DNA from: Mytilinidion resinicola
Lineage: Eukaryota; Ascomycota; Dothideomycetes; Mytilinidiales; Mytilinidiaceae
Direction: 5' to 3'
DNA: 64,000 nucleotides
Assembly: GCF_010093595.1 (NCBI RefSeq)
Contig: NW_022985457.1
Coordinates: 56,226-120,225, forward strand
Program-made: the position numbers and the translations under genes
Notes under the pieces: generated by a model
What the model was told of the DNA's origin: nothing
Seen by the model: the letters and a program-made list of their open reading frames with translations, nothing else
The model's database searches: none
In this document: positions 35,244 through 46,672 of the stretch, piece after piece
Layout: every line of letters begins with the position of its first letter
How positions within the stretch are numbered: the stretch's first letter is position 1

Positions 35244-36329
35244 TTTATACCTAAATATTCTTTACTATAAGTAGCTTTCTTTTTAGGTATAGATACAGGG
35301 GCATTTTTAGGGGCTAGTTAGCTATTAAAAACTAAGGATATAAAGCTCTAAGTAGCTATTAAAATACCTGCTTATTTAGTAGAGTAATTTAGAGCTGTAC
35401 CTATAAACTATATAGGATTATTTAATACTATAATAGCCTTTTTAACCGCTAGCATGCCTATAGAAACACCTGCTATAGTAATTTAGCTAGCCTATATTAT
35501 AATCTGCATTAATTAAGTTAGTTCCTGTCCGCCTATAATACTCTACCCTTATTATATATAAATAGTAGTTTTATAAACTTACCGGAGATGTAATATTCCT
35601 TTATATAATCCTAGTCCTCTACTACGCTATTATACTTACTACGCTACGCTTACTAGATCTTATTAAGTATTAATTTTAAATTAAAATTAATTATATTAAG
35701 TTAAGTTAATAGATATAGATACACGGCTATAGCTATAGCTATAGCCTGCTGCTGCTATTTAATAAGGTATAGCAGAACCTGTTAGCCGGCTTTTATAATA
35801 CTATATAATTGCTAGGGCCTTAATAAAAAAAAGAGGATTTATAGAAAGGTCTACCTTATTTAGAACAGGGCGTTTAAACTACTAGTATTAATAGACATCT
35901 TCTAGTATAACTTTATACTTAGCTATTAAAGTAGCGTGCAGTTTTTAGTATATTTTATAATAATAAGGTATACTATACGTTTCTCTAAATATTCCGTTAT
36001 ATACCGGGTTGAAATTATTATTCTTTGCCTTTTTAATCTAGCTAGTAAGTAGCCTAAGGCCCTGCTTAGTAACCTTTTAAAAAACTTTACTAAATTTAGG
36101 TATTTTAATATTATGCTAAGAAGCTCTATACTACTAGCTAAGCTAATCCTTTCTTTTAACGCCTTAGCAGTAAATATATTAAAATAGTAGCGTAATAATA
36201 TTATATAGGTTGCCTGTTAAAATCTAAAAATATAACTTAATACTACTATTTAAGCCCTTTAGCTATAAGGTTATAGTGTTTCTAGAGTGCGGTAAAAGGC
36301 TAGTATAGTATATAGCAATCTGCTATTAA
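35244..36329 (-). pseudogene. MULE transposase, C-terminal/3' region, degraded
   Basis: This AT-rich sequence lies between two solo LTRs within the MULE. The parts near 35290-35450 also occur in the MITE at 8500-8690. The minus frame is too mutated to name domains, and no other gene is seen. Confidence 0.5.
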
Positions 36330-36624
36330 TATTACGGTAACGATGTATCGGGCATTTAAACGCGAGATAGATAAGTATTAGATTTAAAGAAGGATAACTA
36401 CGTGCTATTACTGTGGTTAGTTATAAAACGTTAAAATACCGAACTAAATTAGGGACAGGAGCTAGGCTATATACAAGACGAGAAAAAGGGCTTGTATATA
36501 GCGCGTGGCCCTAATAAAATCGGGAATTAGGTGGCAGGCGCGTGGCGCACGCGTGCGCACGTATGCGGGAATAAGGTGTTAGGGGATTAATGCTTAGAGG
36601 GAGGCTATAATCAATACTATAACA
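36330..36624. repeat. Solo LTR (295-bp family), copy 2, RIP-altered
   Basis: Same length as 27166-27460 and related by many C-to-T and G-to-A changes. It is flanked by ATTAA (36325-36329 and 36625-36629). The start TGTCACGG has become TATTACGG. Confidence 0.9.
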
Positions 36625-36681
36625 ATTAAAAAGGCTACTACTTTTTAGTAAGGTAATTAACTAGGGCTTATTTATTTATAT

Positions 36682-36903
36682 TATTATAACGACGATATAT
36701 TAGATATAAACGTAAGATAAATAAGTATTAGATTTAATTAATAATAGCTACGTATAGCTATATAATAAATTAAGAGAATTAGTAAAGAGCAGAAGCAGGG
36801 GCAGAGGCAGGTCTATATATAGGACGGGCCGCGAGCTAAGGCTAGTAGGGCTAGGGGCAAGCTACGCCACGGCGTAGCGCGTGTAACGGGCAATACTGTT
36901 ATA
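36682..36903 (-). repeat. Solo LTR (222-bp family), copy 2, inverted
   Basis: Reverse-orientation copy of 35017-35238, flanked by TATAT (36677-36681 and 36904-36908). It has the same length and GC palindrome. The region near its TTATAACGACGATATATTAG end resembles the start of the 295-bp LTR family, so the two families are related. Confidence 0.88.
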
Positions 36904-36909
36904 TATATA

Positions 36910-37654
36910 ATCTAATTCTATTTTCTTTTAAGCAGCCTTAAACGCGGCCTCTATAGGTTCTATAAGGCAGAAATTAAACTTATTAATAAACTTTTTCCGA
37001 TCTTTCTATATAGCTTTAATTTTAGCTACTATTAGATTTTAAAAGGTATATACTGCGGCCTGTAGATCTATAGTATCTATTACCTGCCGCTTATTATCCT
37101 TTTAAATAGCTATAGCCTTGCTAGTAATATTCTTTTGCACGTGCTATTTGCACAGAATATAAGGAATAGTAGGAAAGAATTTAGCTAGCGCATTCTTAAG
37201 TGCGAGCTCTTTATTAGTAATAAAAACGCCTAGTAAAACTCCTAGGCGCTGGTATATAAGGTAAAGCTCGCGCACTGTAAAAATATAGTCCTCCTCTTTT
37301 TCCTTTAAAAGGAAACAGTATTCTAGCTTATAGTTCTTATTTTAATTGTTTACGCTGTTAATATATAAAAGCGGCATTTTAAAGCAATTAGTTTTATAGG
37401 TATAATTAAGAAAAATAATATCCGGGTGCTGTTAGAGCATTTTTAAACTCTTAGAATATATAAAGTATAAGTAGCGGACGCGGTTTACTTTATTTAGCTC
37501 GTATTTATAGTAGTAATAAGCGTCTAGGTTATTACCGCTGTATTCCTTAAGCACCTTAAGTATAGCCTAACTTAAAGTAAGCTTTTTAAGCTTTATTTTC
37601 TTCTATTCTGCGCGCTTATTATATACGTTCTTTATTATTACCTTTTTACCCTTA
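36910..37654 (-). pseudogene. MULE transposase core fragment
   Basis: The minus-strand frame preserves long stretches of a Mutator-type transposase: DIIFLNYTYKTNCFKMPLL (near 37330-37400, canonical first Asp at ...DxTYKTN), EDYIFTVRELYLIYQRLG (near 37245-37295), GVFITNKELALKNAL (second catalytic site with Asp changed to Asn), and ILCKWHVQKNI near 37130-37165 (the C/W-x-H signature). A few TAG/TAA codons interrupt it. The N-terminal part continues at 45378-45830, on the other side of the nested Gypsy element. Confidence 0.85.
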
Positions 37655-38188
37655 TATTACAACCCGTAATACGAACAACCCGAGCACAGAGGCACTCGCG
37701 GAGATAAGTAAGCAGATAAGACTGATAATACAGAACCAAGTTACGGGACCAAGGGGGTCACGTGTAGGACGCATAGGGATCCTGGATTCCCCCACGGACT
37801 GCTGGTGGATAGGAACAATCTAAGAGTAGGACATCACGAGAACAGGGTCACGTGATGGCTCGCCAGGCTCGCAACGGGAAGTAAGCATAGAGCCGTGCGA
37901 GCGCTTATTAAGCTCGAGACGCTCGAGGACTATGAGCCCGTAGAGCTATATAAGCAAGAGGTTTTCTTAGAACGGAGCTTTTATATAAAGGGACGCTCCT
38001 TTGCATAGATAGGAACCTTATGTTTAACTTAAGACTTTAATACTACCTATTAGAAGTAATAACCCCGTTTTATACCTAAGATTAATCTTGCCTTACCTTT
38101 TAAAGACTATTACACCCCGATAATAACTTACCTATACCCTGCCTTAGTATAAGATACTTAGAAGGTATAGAAGAGACAACCTGTTACA
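37655..38188 (+). repeat. Gypsy-A 5' LTR
   Basis: 534 bp, from TATTACAACCCG (ancestral TG changed to TA) to CTGTTACA. It matches 44839-45372 with mainly transition differences. Confidence 0.93.
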
Positions 38189-38299
38189 CTTTAAACACCG
38201 CTATATTAAAGGAGTCGTATACAGACGATTAATTAAGATAGCCCTACTAACCCCTTTAGGTAGCACGACTGCTGGACTAACCCTAACTATAACCGAAGT

Positions 38300-41200
38300 A
38301 GCAACATGTATGTAAGCGTTGCTTACACAAATATAAACACTGGAAGAAGCCAGCAATACTAAGGATAAAGAGATTATAGCCCTATAGGGAAATCTCCAGA
38401 CCGTCTAAGGGGAGCTTACCACTACTAGGATAGTTAGCTATAGAGGCTACAAGATAAACAAGCCTAAAGAGTTTACTAGGGAGAAAGGAGCTCTATAAGC
38501 ATTTATAACGCAGATAAGGCTATACCTGCGTATAAATTAGAGTAACCTTAAATTTAAATCGGACAAGGTCTGCATAGCAGCCACCTTCTTAAAGAAAGAA
38601 GTGTTTAACTAGTTTAACCCGATACTTATAGACTGGCTTAGCAACACTAACGCAGATAATCGGAAACTAGAAACCAATATTATGTTTAGCAACTACGGAT
38701 ACTTTAAGTTAGCACTTTAGATAACCTTCGGAGACACTAATAAGGAACGGACAGCAGAACAGAAAATAGCAGTTCTAAAGCAGAAGGGCTTAACCAGCCG
38801 CTATACTTTAGAATTTATACAAATCGCGTCTAAGCTATTATAGGGAGATAAGGCTCTGTAAGTACAGTATTATAGAGGTCTTAAAAAAGATGTTAAGGAC
38901 AAAATTATATAAGGCGAGAGGCCTCTAATACTCTATAAACTTAAGGAAATAGCAATATAAATCGACAGTCGACAGTATAAGCGACAACTAGAACGGGCAG
39001 ATAAAAAAGGACTTTATTTTTACGCCCAACTGGCCAGACCAAAGCTAAGAGTAACTAACCGCAACTATAGAGATTGCATAGAGATTAATATTGCAAAACA
39101 ACACAATAACTAGAAGGGTAAACCAATTACCGACAAAGAAAGGTAAGAAAGAAGACGCAACAGCGCGTGCCTATTATGCGGAGAATAGGGACACTTTGCG
39201 AACAAGTGCTCCAGGAACACCCGAACAGCAGCAGTTATAGCAAAACCGAATATAGACCGCCACAATTCCATATTATAGACCGCGTGCTATAATAATAACT
39301 GCTTTACCTATTAGTTAGATAAGTAGGCAATAGGGTACTATCTAATGCAAAAGGTAAAGGGATAAACTATTGCTATAATAAGGAATAAAAAGTATAATAG
39401 CAACCCTATAGACAACTACTACGCCGACGTAAAAGTTAAGAGTATAGAAATTAACTACCTGTTAGAAACGGATAAGGCGTTCTAAATAATCGAACTGTAA
39501 TTAGAACCCTAAACTAATATACCCGAGCTACTAGATAATAGTAAGGCCGAGTTACTAGATATAGAAGTACAGGTCGATAGAGTCGTAGCCACGTATAAAT
39601 AAAGCGCAAGAGAGATTCTCGCACGCCTTAATAAGGGATAAGAAGCGTAAGAAGCTAAAGACGCTATAACGGGCGCAGAACCTAGAGCACTAGTAAGCCA
39701 CTAATTTCTAAGAGCTATAGGAAGAGTTACAGGACAGCTCGCCAGAGAAGAAGAAGTAAGAATAGCTGCAGCCGCAGGAATATCAGCAACAACTATCGGC
39801 GCAGGAACCCGCGCAGGATTAGATATATTAGAAGGCCTAAGCCGCAATATCTAGTAAGAACTGGACAATAAATCACCTGTTAAGGATAGTAAGGAATACT
39901 ATAACAGTAATAAAGACCGAGAACCGGAAGACTAGTCTAGTAATAGAGAAATTAGCATCGGGCCAGAGCAAGAACTGCTAGAGCTATATAGAAAACAAAC
40001 TAAGATTAAGATCTACAGAGCTTTACACCCTATTAGGGAAACAGGCGTCTATAATAAGGAAGACAAACAGCTGGATAGAAACCACCCACTTTATAGACAG
40101 ATATCTTAGGTATTATATATTAAAGATAAATGCGACGAGCACGTAATATATAAGAAATATTAAGGATAGTACCTATATCGGATAAGATATTATATTATTA
40201 TACAACTAGTACTGTTTAAGGAAACAGAGCACTATATTATAGGTAAGAAAGATAAGCTTATAGGAGTAGCTACTATAGTTCTAGACCCTTAGTACCTAAT
40301 AGAATATAGGAAAGGTAAAGACTGGCAAATATGCTATTAGGACTTGTGCCTAGTATATTGCGAAATAAAATATGCAAACTATTGGCTATAAGAACAGCTA
40401 AAAAACAAGCAGGCGCTTAAGCAACAGGACGGCCAGAGCAGCTAAGAATAAGGTCCTACGGAGCAGCTAAAGATAAAGGAACGCAAACCGCGACCATCGC
40501 CACTCTAGTGGGAAAAACCTATATTATAGAGAAAAAAAGGAACCCGGCGATGCAGCCTAACTCTATTCCTATTTAGAACTATAGACACGTAATCCTATCG
40601 GTTAAAATTAGTAGGAACCCGGCGAAAGCACTGCTGGACAGTAGCGCGCAAGGAAATTTTATATCCCACAACTTTATTAGGAGAAACTAAATCCCTTAGC
40701 AATAGAAAAACAGACCCTATAGACTATATACAGTGGATAGCACACCTATACAACATAGTAATAGATAAGTAACTATAGAAACTCGACTAGAAGTTATATA
40801 GATTAAGGAATATAGAGAAACTATTAGCATAAATATAACCGACACGGCGAGATATAATATAATCTTAGGTATACTATAGCTAAAGCAGTATAACCCCTAA
40901 GTTAACTAGAAGTCTAGTAAAGTAAAGATCTAATCGGAAAGTGGACTAAAAGGCACCCCGCGCTAGGATAAGCCTAAGCAAAAATAAAATATTAATACAG
41001 ACACCTTAAAAGGTAAGAAAGCCTAAGGAGAAAATAGGGCAGCAAGCCAACAGTAGCCTAGACCCCTAAGCAGCCGGCAAGTAGCTAAGGCAGTAAAAGT
41101 ACTAGATATGCCAGAAGAATATAATAAATTCCGAGGAATCTTTATAGAAAAGGTTCAGGATATATTACTAAAGTACTAACCTTAGGATTACTATATTCCC

Positions 41201-43990
41201 CTAATACTAGGCGAACAACCGCAGTTTAGACTAATCTATTTACTAGCCTAGAATAAGCTGGAAGTGCTGGAAGAATACCTGGAAAAGAACCTAAAGCAAG
41301 GATTTATTAGACTATTAGAATTGCCTGCAGGTTACCCTGTAATATTTATCCTAAAACTAAACAGCAAGCTACGCCTTTATATAGACTATAGGCAACTAAA
41401 TAAGATTATAATTAAAAACTGCTATTTATTACCTTTAATCTCTAAACTTAAAAACTAACTATATAAGGCTAAGTACTTTATAAAGATAAACCTACGCGAA
41501 GGGTATTACTTAATTTAGATAAGAGAAGGAGAAAAGTAGAAGACGGCTTTTAGAACTTAATACGGATACTTTAAGTATATAGTAATACTATTTAGGCTTA
41601 CTAACGCACCAGCAATATTTTAGGCAGTAGTTAACTTAGCGTTAAGGGGCTACTTAGATCGGTTTACAGTGGCATACCTTAACAATATCCTTATATACTT
41701 AGAAACGCTAAGCGAACACAGAATACACGTGCGAAAGGTACTTAAAAGACTTAAAGAATACAACCTTGCAGCAAACCCGGATAAGTGCGAGTTCTATAGC
41801 TAGAGAGTCGGATTTTTGGGATGCGTTATTAGTCCAGGACAGATTAAGATAGAAGAAGGTAAGGTGTCCTCTATCTAAAAATAGCCGGAGCCCGCGAATT
41901 TAAAGGAACTACAGTTGTTCCTTAGGTTAGCTAATTACTACAGGTAATTTATTAAGGGCTACTCGAAAATTGCAGAGCTACTTATAGAACTTACTAGAAA
42001 GGATATTAAATACTAATAGACCTCGGAAGTATAAGGTGTATTTAATAAACTAAAGGCATAATTTACTTTAAAGCCAGTGTTAGCAATCTTTAATCTATAA
42101 AAACCGGTTACTATTAAAAGTAATGCGTTGGATAAGGCAGTGGGAGCAATACTTAACCAACTAGATAAACAAGGGAAACTGCATCCTATAGTGTTCTACT
42201 TACAGAAGCTAAGCACAGCTAAGCTAAACTACAACATCTATAATAAGGAACTGCTGGCTATAATAGAAGTATTTAAACAGTAGAGGGTTTACCTTAAAGG
42301 GGCAGTATATATAATATAAGTATATACAGACTATAAAAATCTAATATACTTTACTATAACTAAGGAGTTAAACGGAAGATAGAAAAGATGGTTAGAAAAA
42401 CTAGGAACCTTTAATTTTAGGATTATATATAGAAAAGGATCTGAAAACGCTTATATAGATATACTTAGCAGAAGGCCGGACTATATAGAAGGAACCGAGA
42501 AGACTAGGCAACCTATACTTAAGGAAACAAGTCTAGGAACCCTTAAATTTAACCACGCACAGGTAGCAGTTACTTACAGGTCCGAGGATAACAAGTAGTA
42601 TAAGCAAATTAAGGCAGCACAGAAGGTAGATTAAGAAAGCCGGGATTTAGCAGGTTATAACTGGCAAAGTTTGCGCCTAGAACCTATAAACTAAGAACAC
42701 GGAGAAATCTAGGACAGTATTATTACCTTACAGAACAAGATATTTATACCTAAGACCTTATAAGAAGAGCTTGTTAAGAAATTCTACAGTACACCAGTAT
42801 ACAGGCACTAGGGAGTGGAAAAGATACGGGAAAGAATTGCAAGGACATTCTATTTCCCCGGACTCCGGAAACTAACGGAGAAAATTATATACAAATGCGA
42901 ATACGCAAAGAATAAGTCGGTATAACACGCACCGTATAGACTAATAAAGAGTCCTTCTATACTGGAAAAAGCATAGAAATCCATTGTATAGAACTTTATA
43001 GTTAAGCTACTACAGTCTATTAAACCTATAATAGGCATAAAGTACAACGCAATACTAGTAGTTATAGACCGACTAACTAAATATATATACTTTATCCCTT
43101 ACTAAGAAGTATTAACAGCAGAGGATCTGGCCTACGCCTTTTTAAAGTATATTGTTAGCAACTACGGGCTACCCTAGAAGATAATTTTAAACCGAGATAA
43201 GCTCTTTATATCGAAATTCTAGCAGACCCTTACTACACAACTAGGAATAAAGCATAAGCTTTCCACGGTGTTTCACCCTTAAACGGACAGGTAAACGGAA
43301 AGGCTTAATTAGACTTTAGAATAGTACCTATAATACTATATTAACTACAGGCAGAATAATTAGGTATTGCTACTACTAATAGCCTAATTCGCCTATAATA
43401 GCGCATCTACGGAGATAACAAAGGTATTACCCTTCTTTGCAAACTATAGTTTCGATCTAGAGGCGTATTAAGAACCCCGACTCGACAGTATAAAGGCCTA
43501 GAGGGCACTACTATTAGTCGAAAATATTAAAGAGCTACAGGAGCAGCTCTTAATAGATATCTAATTCCTAACGCTAAGGTTAGCAAAATATTACAACTAA
43601 CACCGGAGTGTTGCACCAACCTTTAAGAGGGGAGATAGAGTCTACCTACTCCGCAAAAATATTAAAATAAAATAACTAAGTATAAAGTTAGACTATATTA
43701 AGATTGGACTATTTAAAATACAGGATATTATTAGCCCAGTAAACTATAAGCTTAGGCTACCCAACAGGATAAAAATACACCCGGTCTTCCACGTATCGCT
43801 ACTAGAACCCGCACTATTAAACGCCAAGCTAGAAAACAATATAGAGGTTGACGACGATAATAAATATAAGGTTAAGTAAATCCTGGATTCCCAACAGCAC
43901 GGTTAGTAAATAGAGTACCTAATTAAGTGGAAAGGATACGGCACCTCCGAGAACACATAGGAACCGGTTAAAAGTTTGGCGAACTGTTAG
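38300..43990 (+). pseudogene. Gypsy-A gag-pol with C-terminal chromodomain, RIP-inactivated
   Basis: Readable domains in order: gag capsid (about 38440-38950, with YGYFKLALQITFGD and RTAEQKIAVLKQKG); a CCHC zinc knuckle CLLCGE-GHFANKC at about 39167-39212; an aspartic-protease-like region near 40600-40900; RT from about 41230, with an intact 64-codon stretch at 41264-41458 (SKLRLYIDYRQLN) and active site AYLNNILIY near 41672 (canonical YLDDI); RNase H about 42090-42480; integrase zinc-binding motif (FYFPGLRKL, CEYAKN) about 42830-42930 and core to 43420; chromodomain EYLIKWKGYGTSENT about 43910-43960. Dozens of TAG/TAA codons make it non-functional. Most are explained by CAG/CAA/TGG changes. 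Confidence 0.88.
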
Positions 43991-44108
43991 GAACTCCTGC
44001 AGCAGTTTCACCGCCAGAATCCGGAACAGCCTAGAAAGACGGCGACAGCGCACTGTTTAACTAGGAAGGATTAAAGGAACCCGGAGAAGGAATGCTACTG
44101 CTATATAA

Positions 44109-44718
44109 TTAGAATGCATGGCAACGGAACCGACGGCTGGCAGTGCCCAGCACACCTAAGGAGAAAGAAGAATACCTAATAATCCCCGAGGAAGAAGGCA
44201 AGCCTTCCTGCTTGACACGCTCTTGTTTTTTCTGCTTAGCCTCCTTCCGATTATTTTCCTTAAGCTCTTCTAGAGTCTCGAAACCACAACGCATTATCTC
44301 CTTACCACGCTTATGCAATAGTTCCTTTTAAGAATCTAGATGATTAAGCTTTGTTATAGCCGCCCTCTAAGCCTCTAACAGAGAAGACAGAGTCGCGCGA
44401 GTCTTAGACTCCTTACAACAAAGTTTGTCCTTATTATAGGATAACTTTCGCCCTGGGAAGGTTAGATAGAACACAAGCAAATATAATAATAGACTACAGC
44501 AACTTACAGGCAGCTGCTAAGATGCTAGCGACATCACAGTTTAATTGTTGCGCCCGAACGCAGGCGGCACAATAATCCGAGTTAGGTGTAGAAACTATAT
44601 ACGATAAACCCCGAGACTTGCACCGGGAATAAGGCATAACTTTTAAACCAGACGCGGCAATACGATTAGCAAGCATGAGATAGCTTTCTTATTTCTTGGC
44701 TTTTAAAGCGTTGGACAT
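44109..44718 (-). pseudogene. Antisense accessory ORF of Gypsy-A with Zn2Cys6-like cysteine spacing
   Basis: Reading opposite to pol, the frame starts at the ATG at 44718 (MSNALKAKK, then a TAA) and reopens at 44676. Residues after LKVMP give the spacing Tyr-x2-Cys-x6-Tyr-x9-Cys-x2-Cys-x7-Cys. Both Tyr codons are TAT, one G-to-A step from Cys, so the ancestral layout fits C-x2-C-x6-C-x5-12-C-x2-C-x6-8-C of fungal Zn2Cys6 binuclear clusters. A charged coiled-coil-like part ends at 44109 (EELKENNRKEAKQKKQERVKQEG). A frame change or lost segment separates the two parts (about 44494-44440). The same protein is recognisable in copy 2 (23900-24600), which argues it is part of the element. The family is not named here; a regulatory or DNA-binding role is inference. 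Confidence 0.62.
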
Positions 44719-44838
44719 GGTAAAAGAAGAAATAGAATAGCACGATGACGGCCCAACAGATAGGGCATCGCCAGCTACTTATCCGAGACCCCACCACGGA
44801 AATACTTTTGGGCCGAAAGCCTTAGAAGGGGGAGCAAG

Positions 44839-45372
44839 TGTTATAACCTGTAATATAAACAACCCGAGCACAGAGGCACTTGCGGAGATAAGCAAGCAGA
44901 TAAGACTGATAACACAGAACTAAGTCACGGGACTAAGGGGGTTACGTGTAGGACGCATAGGGATCCTGGATTCCCCTACAAACTGCTGGTGGATGGGAAC
45001 AATCTAAGAGTGGGACATTACGAGAACAGGGTCACGTAATAGCTCGCCAGGCTCGCAACGGGAAGTAAGCATAGAGCCGTGCGAGCGCTTATTAAGCTCG
45101 AGACGCTTAAGGACTATAAGCCCGTAGAGCTATATAAGTAAGAGGTTTTCTTAGGACGGAGCTTTTATATAAAGGGACGCTCCTTTGTATAGATAGGAAC
45201 CTTGTGTTTAACTTAAGACTTTAATACTACCTATTGGAAGTAACAACCCCGTTTTATACCTAAGATTGATCTTGCCTTACCTTTTAAAGACTATTGCACC
45301 CCGACAACGACTTGCCTATACCCTGCCTTAGTGTAAGACACTTAGAAGGTATAGAAGAGACGACCCGTTACA
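44839..45372 (+). repeat. Gypsy-A 3' LTR
   Basis: 534 bp, TGTTATAACCTG to CCGTTACA, followed by target duplication CCTTA at 45373-45377. Confidence 0.93.
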
Positions 45373-45377
45373 CCTTA

Positions 45378-45830
45378 GCTATAAGGTTGTTGAATATAGC
45401 ACCTATAGGCGTGCGTTCTTCTAGCTAGTTATAGATAGTTCGGATAGTATCCTTATTAAGATCTCGGTAATTAGCTGGAGCTCTATTCTTAGGGTTATAT
45501 AGCTTATAATTATGCGCAGAAACTATAACCTTAACGAACTAATTACCTAGCTATAGGTCTCTTGTAAAGCATTCTTTTATAAGGCAATTAGACTTCTTTA
45601 AACAGGTTTAGCGCTTCCTATTAGCTGGCTTATATACTCCTGCGCATTCGCATTAAACTATTACCTTGCGCACTTGGGAGGGCATGCGCTTATCTATTTT
45701 TTTTATTGTATTTAACGATCGCATAGCCTTCGCGCTTTGCCCACGCATTAATTAACTTTATACCTTTATCAACGGACGCATGGCGGCCCTAAGGGGGCGG
45801 CCGTAGGTATATGGTGTTAAAGTGATGATA
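45378..45830 (-). pseudogene. MULE transposase, N-terminal fragment
   Basis: The minus-strand frame from about 45780 contains conserved MULE N-terminal features: a CECAG/CxxxC-containing, FAR1/WRKY-like zinc-binding region (KCECAGVYKPANRKR, SNCLIKECF near 45580-45680) and SAHNYKLYNPKNRAPANYRDL near 45440-45510. A few stops interrupt it. It joins the core fragment at 36910-37654 once the Gypsy element is removed. Confidence 0.8.
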
Positions 45831-46032
45831 TAGAGGAAATAGTATTAATGCATTAAAAGAGAGTACGTAGGTAATGTAAATTCGAATTAAGTACAGAGCG
45901 GGCAAGTAAGTGAGTTTAATTGGTGGAACAATATTTATACGGGCCGGAGCTAGACCTAATATAGGGGGGGTGATACGTAGTAAAAAGGGGGGTAATGCGT
46001 AGCAAAAAGGGGGGTGGTGATTAGGCTCGTCC
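45831..46032. repeat. Right terminal region of the MULE with G-run subterminal repeats
   Basis: G7, G6 and G6 runs are spaced by TGATACGTAGTAAAAA and TAATGCGTAGCAAAAA (45962-46015), followed by the terminus GATTAGGCTCGTCC. The inverse motifs occur at the left terminus and in the MITE. Confidence 0.7.
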
Positions 46033-46631
46033 TAATGTAATTGCTTGTGTTGTACATGGCCGCATTTGGAGAGAGCATTCGGAATTAGTAAGCGAGTTAA
46101 GCGAGCGAATCGGAGACTACGGAGTAGTACTCCGAGCCAATTAGAAGGCGGTGAAGCGCCAAGAAGGGGGGGTGTATATGTAGCGATTAGGGGGTATACG
46201 TGTAGTGAAAAGGGGGTGTACGGGTAGCGCTCCCCATTCCTGTAGGAGTGTAGTCCCTCCGCTTTATTGTCCACCTTCTAGTGCGTATAAGTATCTTCGC
46301 TTATGTTGGAACTTGAGGCATCTTTCGAAGAAGCTTTCGGGCGTCATTTCACAACCTCTGAATAACTATATTTCTTCTTTTGCCAAATCGTTGTATCTTT
46401 CTACCGATATAATGCAGAATTTCTAGCGCATCAAGGTTCCATACAACTAATCTCTTTCATATCTGAAAAATGGCTTGCTAAACAATACTATTCGCATAGC
46501 AAGACCCCAGGATTATGCAGCAAATATTGTATAGTATACAAATTCGACGGATTATATGTTTTTTCTGCAATCCGCAGGCATGAAGGCAGATACCTTCTTC
46601 AAAGCTTGTAAGCATCTGAAAATAGCACCTA
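46033..46631. other. Spacer with a second G-run repeat cluster
   Basis: No gene is supported. A second group of G-runs with TATACGTGTAGTGAAAA-like spacers lies at about 46160-46225, resembling the MULE terminus just to the left. It may be the end of another related element. The ORFs here overlap on both strands without recognisable domains. Confidence 0.5.
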
Positions 46632-46672
46632 ACCTCCCCCCGGGCGCGATGGAACACCTAACGTGATGGAAC
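46632..46672. repeat. Left inverted repeat of the 5.5-kb segment
   Basis: 41 bp, TA on its outer side, two GATGGAAC motifs, 36/41 identical to the inverted 52134-52174. Confidence 0.8.

Larger units (their letters stand above)
37655..45372 (+). mobile_element. Complete chromodomain Ty3/Gypsy retrotransposon (Gypsy-A copy 1)
   Basis: Two LTRs of identical length (534 bp; 37655-38188 and 44839-45372) enclose a 7.7-kb element. It is flanked by the 5-bp duplication CCTTA (37650-37654, 45373-45377), and the MULE transposase resumes on both sides. Order on the plus strand is gag, protease, RT, RNase H, integrase, chromodomain: a chromovirus. An extra ORF lies antisense between pol and the 3' LTR. 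gag-pol is RIP-mutated, whereas the LTRs and the antisense ORF region are much better preserved. Confidence 0.95.
34529..46032 (-). mobile_element. MULE (Mutator-like) DNA transposon with nested LTR elements
   Basis: The right terminus ends ...GATTAGGCTCGTCC at 46032 and carries G-runs separated by TAATGCGTAGCAAAAA-type units. The left terminus (about 34529-34830) carries the complementary ACTACGTATTACCCC units and the same CCGGCCCGTATAAATATT block seen at 45925-45950. The 8171-8822 MITE shares these ends. The minus-strand transposase is split by a Gypsy element at 37655-45372. The exact left end is uncertain because this terminus is altered by inserted or diverged sequence. Confidence 0.75.

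Noticed and set aside
36349..36640. Possible CRISPR-like or tandem array between similar blocks at 36.3 and 36.7 kb
   Set aside because: The blocks are solo LTRs of two related families with their own target duplications; there is no regular repeat-spacer structure.
46045..46426. Overlapping short ORFs next to the MULE
   Set aside because: Frames on both strands overlap in repeat-rich DNA with no family features.
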